Shown here: one piece after another, positions 35,107 through 42,153 of the stretch
How positions within the stretch are numbered: the first letter of the stretch is position 1
Layout: every line of letters starts with the position of its first letter
DNA from: Methanospirillum stamsii
GTDB lineage: Archaea > Halobacteriota > Methanomicrobia > Methanomicrobiales > Methanospirillaceae
Assembly: GCF_046244385.1 (NCBI RefSeq)
Contig: NZ_CP176366.1
Location: 2,542,001-2,606,000, forward strand
Direction of reading: 5' to 3'
DNA: 64,000 nucleotides
Position numbers and translations under genes: made by a program
The notes under the pieces: model-generated
Seen by the model: the letters and a program-made list of their open reading frames with translations, nothing else
Told to the model about the DNA's origin: nothing
Database searches by the model: none

Positions 35107-35961
35107 TTACGCTTTTATTGCTCTTCGTGTTCTCACCGTTTTCTCATTATGGTGTCCTTCAGGGTAGGTTGGAGATATTTGTAATGCCTGTTCATAAGCG
35201 TCAATTGCCTCAGTATATCTGCCAAGTTTGCTGAGAGCAACTCCCTTGTTATTCCATGCACTTACGTGTCCGGCGTCAAGTAGTAATGCTTGTTCATATG
35301 CTTCTAAAGCTTCTTCATATCTTCCGGCTCTGCTGAGGGCTACCCCTTTGTTATTCCAGGCACGGATGTATCCGGGAGAGAGTAGGAGTGATTGTTCAAA
35401 TGCAGAGATGGCTTTTTCGTGTTTTCCGATTCTGCTTAAGATAACTCCTTTATTATACCATACGGTAGCAAGATTTGTATCCTGTTCAAAAACCTTAGCA
35501 TATTCAGTAAATGGTGTATCTTCTTTACCCTTGATTTCCTGGAATCTCTCCGGTGCATACTCTGATTTCAGGGTGTCCGGATTACTAATGCTCTCGTGGA
35601 TAGGGCTCCTGATTGTTGTCTGTGTTTTTGCTGTACCTGAAATAGCGGGTCTTTTTTTGTGAATTTCCGGTTCTTTCACGGTTTTCCGGATAGGTTCGGG
35701 TGAAAAGTCAATTGATAAGGGTTCTGTTATTGTATCTTCTGGTTTGTTGGAACTTTCATCCCCCTGTTTTGGTTGAATGGTTGTATGTACAGGGACATTA
35801 TTTTCCATGTCATCTCCATAAAATTTTTCATCTTCGATATTTCTTGAATCTATCTCGTTAAAATCAATATTGTCAAACAGTTGATTGAATTCATTGATGT
35901 CATCTTCAAGATCACTTTCCAGGCTTTCTGTTTTGGTTTTTCGTAAGTTAATTAATCCCAT
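35107..35961 (-). CDS. TPR-repeat protein with acidic N-terminus
   Basis: 284 residues, cytoplasmic. The first 150 are acidic and low-complexity (ESLESDLEDDINEFNQLFDN), probably disordered. The C-terminal part has at least three 34-residue TPR units in tandem: TVWYNKGVILSRIGKHEKAI, RAWNNKGVALSRAGRYEEAL and SAWNNKGVALSKLGRYTEAI, each followed by AYEQALLLDPG-like helices. TPRs are protein-binding scaffolds; the partner is unknown. It ends only a few bases from the relic on the other strand. Its start lies in a divergent promoter region shared with the exonuclease gene. Confidence 0.88.
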   Translation of the reverse strand: MGLINLRKTKTESLESDLEDDINEFNQLFDNIDFNEIDSRNIEDEKFYGDDMENNVPVHTTIQPKQGDESSNKPEDTITEPLSIDFSPEPIRKTVKEPEIHKKRPAISGTAKTQTTIRSPIHESISNPDTLKSEYAPERFQEIKGKEDTPFTEYAKVFEQDTNLATVWYNKGVILSRIGKHEKAISAFEQSLLLSPGYIRAWNNKGVALSRAGRYEEALEAYEQALLLDAGHVSAWNNKGVALSKLGRYTEAIDAYEQALQISPTYPEGHHNEKTVRTRRAIKA

Positions 35962-36075
35962 ATTAACTCGAATTACTTCACCATTTCTCCTTATTAAGAA
36001 TCCTCATACCATTTGGTTGAATATTCGTGAATTTTTGTGCTCATTATGAAAGAAAAGTAATGCAATAGGAATATT

Positions 36076-36801
36076 ATGTCATCTGCTATAATGGTCAGGA
36101 GTTACAGAATTGTTGAAATCACATTATGTTCAAACCTGATACAATATTCTGGTGCTGTTTTGAAATACCTCTTTTTAGATACTGAAACAACTGGGCTTCC
36201 TAAGAGGAAGGCGAATCCAATCACGAATCCGGAACTCTGGCCACGAATGGTACAGATCGCATGGATGCTGTGTGACGAGGATGAAACCGTCCTGGACGAA
36301 CAAAGCCACATTATCTACCCGGATGGGTATGAAATCCCCGGACTTGTTGCGATGATACATGGGATAACAACTGAACGGGCTAGGAAAGAGGGTTTACCAC
36401 TTTTGGATGTTCTCTCCCGGTTTACGGGAGTTCTTGTTCAGGCGGAACTTATTATCGGACATAATATTGAATTTGACCGTGGGGTTATTGCAGCTGAGTA
36501 TGTCCGTAATGGTCAGGATGCTCACATTTTTAATCCTACATATTTTTGCACGATGAAAAAAAGTGCAGATTTTTGCAAAATTCCATATCCCTCCGGAAGA
36601 AAAGGGAACAAGTGGCCAAAACTCATGGAACTCCACCAAACCCTCTTCTCCTGTTCGTTCGAAGGAGCCCATGATGCACAGGCAGATGTCCGGGCCTGCG
36701 CAAAATGTTATTTTGAGCTTTTGCGACGAGGGATGTTAATTGAAGAAAATAATTCCGAACCTGATAAGATACCCAAAAAGAAAAAAGCAATAAAAAAATG
36801 A
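36076..36801 (+). CDS. DnaQ-like 3'-5' exonuclease (DEDDh)
   Basis: 241 residues. Exo I is LKYLFLDTETTGLPKR (Asp and Glu), Exo II AELIIGHNIEFDRGVI (Asp), and Exo III FEGAHDAQADVRACAKCYFE (His and Asp), the complete DEDDh set with two-metal catalysis. The C-terminus is Lys-rich (KIPKKKKAIKK). AGGA five bases before ATG 36076 supports that start, but the domain begins only at about residue 29. A TTG at 36160 would give the common MKYLFLDTETTG beginning. It is a stand-alone exonuclease, so repair, RNA maturation or nucleotide clean-up are all possible. Confidence 0.9.
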   Translation: MSSAIMVRSYRIVEITLCSNLIQYSGAVLKYLFLDTETTGLPKRKANPITNPELWPRMVQIAWMLCDEDETVLDEQSHIIYPDGYEIPGLVAMIHGITTERARKEGLPLLDVLSRFTGVLVQAELIIGHNIEFDRGVIAAEYVRNGQDAHIFNPTYFCTMKKSADFCKIPYPSGRKGNKWPKLMELHQTLFSCSFEGAHDAQADVRACAKCYFELLRRGMLIEENNSEPDKIPKKKKAIKK

Positions 36802-36829
36802 CCGGATGACAAAATCCAAACCCTTTTTA

Positions 36830-38752
36830 CTATCCGGTCTCATTCACTGCTAATGCATCAGAAGCATTTTTTATACCCGATACCCCGGATATGTTATCCG
36901 GGTCCCGTTCAAGTGCTTCTTTGTAGGCGGTAATTGCATCTTCAAATTTTTGTAATCCGGATAGTGCATCTCCTTTTCGTATCCAGATCTCTGCTTCATC
37001 CAGGTTTATTTCAATTGCTTTGTCATATGCTTTTACCGCTTCATCATAGTTCTCAAGGGTCAGGTAAACATTTCCTTTTGCTTTCCAGTACTCAGGTTCC
37101 AGTGAATTCATAGAAATGGCTGTTTTGTATGCATCAATTGCGTTATCAAATTGTTGCAGTCCATAATGTGTATCCCCCTTCTTTTTCCATAAGTCCGGAT
37201 CATTGGCACCTAATTTTAATGCCTGCTCATATGCATCAAGAGCACTCTCCTGTTCACATAATTCCTGGTAAACATCCCCGATGCTGCTCCAGAATTGTGC
37301 ATTGTCCGGGTTTTTACCAATTGCGATTCCATATGCAATTTTTGCTTCGGTTTTTTTCCCAAGTGTGAGGAGTGCATCTCCCTTAGCTTTCCAGAACTCC
37401 GGTTCATCAGGATTTATGATGATGGCCTGACCATATGCAAAAAGTGCTTTTTCTCCTTTTTGTTGTCCGAGTAGTGCATCCCCTTTCTTCTTCCATAATC
37501 TGGCATCCCCGGGATTAAGTGTGATTGCTTTATCGTATGCGTTAGTGGCATCTTCATATTTTTGTAATATTTGCAGGAGATCTCCTTTACTCATCCAGAA
37601 TCGTGGTTCATCAAGATCCATCCCGATAGCCATGTCATATGCATCCATCGCCGAGTCATACTCCATAAGTCCGGAAAGTGCATCTCCTTTCCTGCTCCAG
37701 GACTCTGCATTGTCTGGATTAATTCTGATTGCCTCTTCGTATGCTGCCAGTGCTGCCTGGTAATCCTGGTTCGAAAGAAGAATGTCTCCTTTTCGAGTCC
37801 AGAAATTGTAGTCTTCAGGGTTAATTTCGATAACTTTGTTATATGTATCAATCACCTTACCATATTCCTGAAGGTTTTCTAAGGCAGTCCCTTTCTGTTT
37901 CCACAATTCAGAATTATCCGGGTTTATCTCAATGGCCTCGTCATAGGCATATAATGCCTCCTTAAATTTTTCCAGGCTGCATAATGCATCCCCCTTCTGT
38001 TTCCAGATGTCTGCATCGGTAGGGTTTATTCCGATTGCCTTATCACATACAAATATTGCTTCTTCGAATTTTTCTAAATTCAGCAAAGCATTTCCCTTGG
38101 CTTTCCACAAATTCGGATCATCAGGCTTTAGTGTTATGGCATGTTCATAGATCTGCAAAGATTCTTCAAATTTCTCTAATTTTTCTAATGCATCTCCCTT
38201 CCCTTTCCATATGTCCGGGTCGTCCTGGTTTAATTTTAGAGCTGTATCATATGACTGAATCGCTTCTTCGAATCTTTGCAAATTCTGCAGAACATCTCCC
38301 CTGGCTTTCCAGTATTCAGGCGCAGTCTGGTTCAAATCAATGGCCGCACTATACGTTGTAAGTGCCTCGTTGAATTTTAATAGATGACTGAATGCATCTC
38401 CCTTCTTTTTCAGGATATCCGGTTTATCTGATGACAAAGAAATAGCGGTATCATATGCCTGAATAGCATCTTCGAACCTCTGTAATCCATATAATGTATC
38501 ACCTATTCCTACCCATGACGATGCATTTGTCTGGTTATTTTGCAGAACTAACTCGAAAACCGGCAGTGCCTCTTCAAATTTTTCCTGCTGTAATAAGAGA
38601 TCCGCAAAAAGCTCTGCATTCTCCAGGAGTTCTGCATCAGAGCAGGAGATTATCGGTATAATGCAAAAAAGGAAACATAATATCAGATGCAAGCATATTC
38701 GGAAAATTTTAGATTTTTTACATATATGAAGGTATACTGGAGTAAAACCCAT
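36830..38752 (-). CDS. Secreted or lipid-anchored protein with about 17 TPR repeats
   Basis: 640 residues. A hydrophobic N-terminus (ICLHLILCFLFCIIPIISCS) ends in I-I-S-C, which could be a lipoprotein-type cleavage site, so the protein probably faces outside. The rest is a nearly perfect array of 34-residue TPR units with consensus [DE]-x-W-x-K-G-D-A-L-x-x-L-x-K-F-E-E-A-I-x-A-Y-D-K-A-I-x-I-N-P-D. The high similarity between units suggests recent expansion. Such arrays form a superhelix for protein binding. Partners unknown. A smaller TPR gene lies nearby on the same strand. Confidence 0.92.
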   Translation of the reverse strand: MGFTPVYLHICKKSKIFRICLHLILCFLFCIIPIISCSDAELLENAELFADLLLQQEKFEEALPVFELVLQNNQTNASSWVGIGDTLYGLQRFEDAIQAYDTAISLSSDKPDILKKKGDAFSHLLKFNEALTTYSAAIDLNQTAPEYWKARGDVLQNLQRFEEAIQSYDTALKLNQDDPDIWKGKGDALEKLEKFEESLQIYEHAITLKPDDPNLWKAKGNALLNLEKFEEAIFVCDKAIGINPTDADIWKQKGDALCSLEKFKEALYAYDEAIEINPDNSELWKQKGTALENLQEYGKVIDTYNKVIEINPEDYNFWTRKGDILLSNQDYQAALAAYEEAIRINPDNAESWSRKGDALSGLMEYDSAMDAYDMAIGMDLDEPRFWMSKGDLLQILQKYEDATNAYDKAITLNPGDARLWKKKGDALLGQQKGEKALFAYGQAIIINPDEPEFWKAKGDALLTLGKKTEAKIAYGIAIGKNPDNAQFWSSIGDVYQELCEQESALDAYEQALKLGANDPDLWKKKGDTHYGLQQFDNAIDAYKTAISMNSLEPEYWKAKGNVYLTLENYDEAVKAYDKAIEINLDEAEIWIRKGDALSGLQKFEDAITAYKEALERDPDNISGVSGIKNASDALAVNETG

Positions 38753-38864
38753 GAATGGTAATTATTCTTTAAAATTAATAAATGTTTAATACTGGTGTTT
38801 GAATAATCTATACAAAATTCATTTCATACAAGGATATATGTACCTGAATATTCCAATTCATGTT

Positions 38865-39029
38865 ATGTCAAAGTGGTATTGTTCACGATGCGGGTTTATG
38901 TATAATGAAGCAGTTGGAAATGAAAAACTGGGCATCCCACCAAATACTCCATTTGCATCATTCGATCCCTCCTGGGTTTGTCCCCAATGCCAGACTCCGA
39001 AAGATAAATTCATTGAAGTAGTCGGGTAA
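38865..39029 (+). CDS. Rubredoxin
   Basis: 54 residues from ATG 38865. The iron is held by two C-x-x-C-[GQ] loops: WYCSRCGFMYNEAVGNEKLG and SWVCPQCQTPKDKF. GIPPNTPFASFDPSWVCPQC matches the canonical G-x-x-P-G-T-x-F-x-x-[LI]-P-x-x-W-x-C-P-x-C pattern with Ala-Ser in the middle. It is a one-electron carrier, in anaerobes often linked to oxygen or superoxide detoxification. A longer in-frame start at 38799 would add non-conserved residues. No partner oxidoreductase is adjacent. Confidence 0.95.
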   Translation: MSKWYCSRCGFMYNEAVGNEKLGIPPNTPFASFDPSWVCPQCQTPKDKFIEVVG

Positions 39030-39097
39030 TCTGTATCAGGATAATCAAATATCCGGAGAATGAAATAATTCCGGTTATTATTCCAGAAAAAAAATTT

Positions 39098-39310
39098 TTA
39101 ATTTGATTCCTTCGCCTTAGAATACGCATCAAACATGCTATAAATCCAGACGATCAGGTAGAATGGAATTCCTATTAATATGGTTGAAAGTGCACCGAAA
39201 ATCACCGCCGCAACAAATAGGATAATTGCTTTTACGAGCTGGCCTGTATAGAACTGGCCAAGACCTGGGATGAAAAATGAGAGAATTACTGCAATCAAAG
39301 GTGATGCCAT
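39098..39310 (-). CDS. TM2-type small membrane protein
   Basis: 70 residues: SPLIAVILSFFIPGLGQFYT contains the [FIL]-P-G-[LIT]-G-[QH]-[FI]-Y-x-G signature, followed by Lys-Ala, then two hydrophobic helices (IILFVAAVIFGALSTILIGI and PFYLIVWIYSMFDAYSKAKE) with the W-x-x-[SD]-x-x-D-A-Y motif. This is the TM2/DUF5683-like family of two- or three-helix proteins of unknown role, common in archaea and bacteria. The start ATG 39310 opens directly into the first helix. Confidence 0.85.
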   Translation of the reverse strand: MASPLIAVILSFFIPGLGQFYTGQLVKAIILFVAAVIFGALSTILIGIPFYLIVWIYSMFDAYSKAKESN

Positions 39311-39491
39311 GCGGATCTAATTTTATTCGAGAGTATTTATTTTTTCTTACCAATATGGCCTGTTCGTTTTTTGGTACAAATATTTCGTAAGATGGATTCT
39401 TCTCTTTCGGACTATTACGGCAAGGTAGTACCTGAATCTTTTAGATAGTTTTATGAATTGATATACTGTAGTATCTCATAGGTGGTTATCC

Positions 39492-39860
39492 ATGTTTAAT
39501 CCGCCGGAGAAAATTGAAGATGAAATAAATGAATTAAAAGGGTATATCCAATGTGCAGAAAAAATTCAGAAAGAAATATTCTCACTGAAACAGAAACTTG
39601 AAAAATCAAGAATTATTGAGAAAGAAATCAACGATTTAAAGGCAATCTGTGGCGATCCAGATACTCCTGAGGATAAAAGAAAAATATCGTTTGAAGATTT
39701 ATTAAAACGGGTTAAAACTTATGAAAGCCCGGGTCTGATACAGGAAAAAATTGATTTATTAAATGAAAAGCTAAAAGATCCCTGCATCTCACCAGATAAT
39801 CATGCACGATATCAATCCCTCATTTATAAAAACACCCATGAGGCTCCGCCTCATGCTTAA
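39492..39860 (+). CDS. Coiled-coil protein of unknown function, possibly truncated
   Basis: 122 residues, mostly charged helix with heptad spacing: KIEDEINELKGYIQCAEKIQ, IFSLKQKLEKSRIIEKEIND and LIQEKIDLLNEKLKDPCI. No domain is recognised. A ribosome site (ATAGGTGG) lies about 9 bases before ATG 39492. The last codons (NTHEAPPHA) run into the GC-rich hairpin at 39838-39854 that marks the IS110 left side, so the natural C-terminus may have been replaced by element sequence. Confidence 0.65.
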   Translation: MFNPPEKIEDEINELKGYIQCAEKIQKEIFSLKQKLEKSRIIEKEINDLKAICGDPDTPEDKRKISFEDLLKRVKTYESPGLIQEKIDLLNEKLKDPCISPDNHARYQSLIYKNTHEAPPHA

Positions 39861-39917
39861 CTCATGAAAAACTGTAACCTCCAGTCTCCCAATATTAATC
39901 TGGGTAGTGAAGGTTGT
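39838..39917 (+). ncRNA. Candidate IS110 leader / bridge RNA (structured non-coding end)
   Basis: Upstream of the transposase are two nested foldable blocks. A stem ATGAGGC/GCCTCAT lies at 39838-39844 and 39848-39854 with a 3-base loop. A larger stem AACCT (39876-39880)/AGGTT (39911-39915) encloses CCCA (39888-39891)/TGGG (39901-39904), leaving internal loops on both sides and a 9-base apical loop. IS110-group elements carry a bridge RNA in the non-coding end before the transposase, with an internal loop that pairs to the target and donor DNA. The architecture fits, but loop-to-target pairing was not established. Confidence 0.35.
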
Positions 39918-40044
39918 TTTCTTTTTGGGTTTCAAATCCGTTAAAAAAACTAACCCTTGAATTGCCATCGAAGGCTGAACTGTGACCTAGATCACGAATG
40001 GAAAATTGACCAGCCAGGAAATTCATCTACCCATTTTTAGAGAC

Positions 40045-41292
40045 ATGACTACAGATTACCAAATAGCAGCTGGGCTAGATGTCCATAAACGATTCATTGT
40101 TGCCACAATTCTATGGACAAATGGTTCCAAGTTCCAGGAGAAATTTGATAGGACTGTGCAAGGCCTTCTTGCACTAAAGAATTGGATTCTTCAGAATAAA
40201 TGTCAGGTTGTTGCTTGTGAATCAACAAGTGATTACTGGATCCAAATCTATGATTCACTCATCGATCATCTTCCGGTCATAGTAGGCAATGCTCATGATA
40301 TCAAGGTTCTTTCACATAAAAAGACTGATAAAATAGATTCAGAAATCATCGCGCTGCTTGCTCTTAAGGGAATGATTGAACCATCCCGTGTCTTTTCCCG
40401 ACATCACCGAGATTTCAGAAAACTTGTACGTCTCAGACATTTTTTAGTTAAGAAACGTACTGATATTAAAAATAGGATTCATGGCATTCTTGACACTGAA
40501 TTATTTCACTTGTCTGAAACGTTAACTGATATTTTTGGAGTTTCTGGGAGATTGATCATGATTGGAATACTTCAAGGTGATCCTGCTGATAAAATTATTA
40601 AACAGATCCCCTGGAAAGTTCTTAATAAGAAAGAGCCAGAAATCAGAAATTTGCTAGAACAAAGTCTTTCTCAAAACGCACTAATTCAATTAGGACACTG
40701 TCTTCGCGTTATGATGAAGTTGGATGAGGAAATTGGATTACTTACTAAGTATGTCATCCATTATGCCCATACAAATTATCCTAGGAAAGTTGAGATCCTT
40801 AAATCTGTTCCCGGTGTTGGAGATATTACTGCAGTAACACTCATTGCAGAAATTGATAACTTCAAGGATTTCTCTTCAAGTGATAAACTTGCCAGTTGGT
40901 TAGGGATTGTTCCTAAAGTTTATCAGTCAGCGGATCATCAAGTGAAACGATCAATAACGAAACGGGGGTCGAAACTCGGAAGATGGATATTAACTCAAGC
41001 GGCTCATGCGGCAGCAAAAAAGAAAAAAAGTGTCCTACGCGACTTTTATGAAGCCAAAAAGCCGGTGATTGGGACTGGTAAAGCAATTATTGCACTTGCA
41101 AGGAAGATGATTACAATAATTTGGCATCTTATTGTAAATGATGAAACATATGTCGATGTCTATGCTCAACCTAAAAAGCAAGTGAAATACCATAATGTCC
41201 GTATTCCTGTCGCATATACCCTAGAAGAGGCCTTAAAACTGTTATCTGACACGATAAAAGAGATGAAGAAACCAGATCCTGATCCGATTTGA
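40045..41292 (+). CDS. IS110-family transposase (DEDD recombinase)
   Basis: 415 residues from ATG 40045; a TTG at 40006 would add 13 unrelated residues. The N-terminal RuvC-like DEDD domain has AAGLDVHKRFIVATIL (Asp), VVACESTSDYW (Glu) and HKKTDKIDSEIIALLAL (Asp-x-x-Asp). After a helical linker the C-terminal Tnp/transposase_20 domain reads LKSVPGVGDITAVTLIAEI, LASWLGIVPKVYQSA and SITKRGSKLGRWILTQAAHA, with the catalytic Ser in the conserved R-x-x-x-K-x-G-x-x-x-[LR]-R context. The frame is undamaged. The next gene begins 32 bases after the stop. Confidence 0.93.
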   Translation: MTTDYQIAAGLDVHKRFIVATILWTNGSKFQEKFDRTVQGLLALKNWILQNKCQVVACESTSDYWIQIYDSLIDHLPVIVGNAHDIKVLSHKKTDKIDSEIIALLALKGMIEPSRVFSRHHRDFRKLVRLRHFLVKKRTDIKNRIHGILDTELFHLSETLTDIFGVSGRLIMIGILQGDPADKIIKQIPWKVLNKKEPEIRNLLEQSLSQNALIQLGHCLRVMMKLDEEIGLLTKYVIHYAHTNYPRKVEILKSVPGVGDITAVTLIAEIDNFKDFSSSDKLASWLGIVPKVYQSADHQVKRSITKRGSKLGRWILTQAAHAAAKKKKSVLRDFYEAKKPVIGTGKAIIALARKMITIIWHLIVNDETYVDVYAQPKKQVKYHNVRIPVAYTLEEALKLLSDTIKEMKKPDPDPI

Positions 41293-41324
41293 GGGTTTTA
41301 CCCTCTTAATGGATCCGGTTTTTC

Positions 41325-41909
41325 ATGGAAAAAGAGAAAGAGAAAAGAGAAAGAGAAAATATTGAGATCTGGATAATTATTGTATACACTGCTTCATGTG
41401 CTGTTGTTTTTTCTGCAGTTCCGTTATATGCATTTCATCTCTCGGAAAATTGTTTTATCAGGCAGTTATTTTATATTGGTGCAGCCGGAGGTCTTGGGGG
41501 TGTCGTCTATAGTATCCAGGGCCTTATATATCACTATGAGAAAGATAATTTTAGCCTGAAATTTAAATGGTGGTACTTTTTCAGACCGATAACTTCGGTA
41601 ATTCTTGGAATTATGGCGTATCTCTTTATAGCCGGAGGTTTGATGACATTTACCGGTATAACTCCGGATTATACATTATCTTCCTGTATACCGTCTAAAA
41701 GTGTTATGTTTTTCTGTGCCATGGCGTTTTTAGTGGGAATCTCAAACAATGCCTTTGTAAAGAAATTAAAAGACCTCGCCAAGGCCTTCTTCCTGAATGA
41801 TACCGATGTAGAAAAGAAATTTAAAGAGAACCAGCCGTCTGTTCCTTCGTCAACTTCAACAGAAGAAGAGGAAATTGAATTCACTTCGGGTCAGTCAGAA
41901 AAAAATTGA
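41325..41909 (+). CDS. Membrane protein of unknown function
   Basis: 194 residues. It starts with a strongly charged K/E/R stretch (MEKEKEKRERENIEI). Four hydrophobic helices follow: WIIIVYTASCAVVFSAVPLY, FYIGAAGGLGGVVYSIQGLI, FRPITSVILGIMAYLFIAGG and SVMFFCAMAFLVGISNNAFV. The C-terminal tail is cytoplasmic and rich in Ser/Thr/Glu. GGLGGVVYSIQGL, with R-P near helix 3, resembles small membrane proteins annotated only as hypothetical in other prokaryotes. It begins directly after the IS110 right end, so its promoter may lie in or beyond the element. Confidence 0.75.
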   Translation: MEKEKEKRERENIEIWIIIVYTASCAVVFSAVPLYAFHLSENCFIRQLFYIGAAGGLGGVVYSIQGLIYHYEKDNFSLKFKWWYFFRPITSVILGIMAYLFIAGGLMTFTGITPDYTLSSCIPSKSVMFFCAMAFLVGISNNAFVKKLKDLAKAFFLNDTDVEKKFKENQPSVPSSTSTEEEEIEFTSGQSEKN

Positions 41910-42034
41910 TGGAAATTATCAAATCAATTTTTCAATGTAATGGGATTAGGAGGTCATAGTCGGGGTCTTTTTCTTGCCTTTACGATAATTTTTCATCATA
42001 ACCTGATCATATCCACTGCCTGATATCAATTACC

Positions 42035-42042
42035 TTTAAATA
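42035..42042 (+). promoter_or_regulatory. Probable TATA box for the giant kinase gene
   Basis: TTTAAATA within ACCTTTAAATATC matches the archaeal TATA consensus, with a purine-poor BRE-like ACC before it. A start near 42065 would leave a leader of about 90 bases before ATG 42154. Confidence 0.4.
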
Positions 42043-42153
42043 TCTCTCCGCAGTATTCTGTACCATTGTAACTAGTAATATCGCAGTATTTTCAGCCGGA
42101 TTACATTGATCAAACAGGTGATTTGAGTATGCTGTCACTTAGGTCTGAATGAG

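Larger units (their letters stand above)
39838..41305 (+). mobile_element. IS110-family element (ends approximate)
   Basis: An intact IS110 transposase with about 200 bases of non-coding DNA before it and very little after, as expected for the IS110 subgroup. These elements usually lack long terminal inverted repeats, so the ends cannot be fixed by eye. I used the left hairpin (39838-39854) and the right hairpin GAGGG-TTTTA-CCCTC (41291-41305) as working limits. Confidence 0.6.

Noticed and set aside
36830..38752. Regular 102-base DNA periodicity considered as a CRISPR or tandem satellite array
   Set aside because: The period is the 34-residue TPR unit of a coding gene. Units vary at the DNA level and there are no spacers.
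41291..41305. GAGGG-TTTTA-CCCTC hairpin after the IS110 transposase, considered as an independent terminator
   Set aside because: It overlaps the stop codon and has no clean T-run directly after it. It is better taken as part of the element end.
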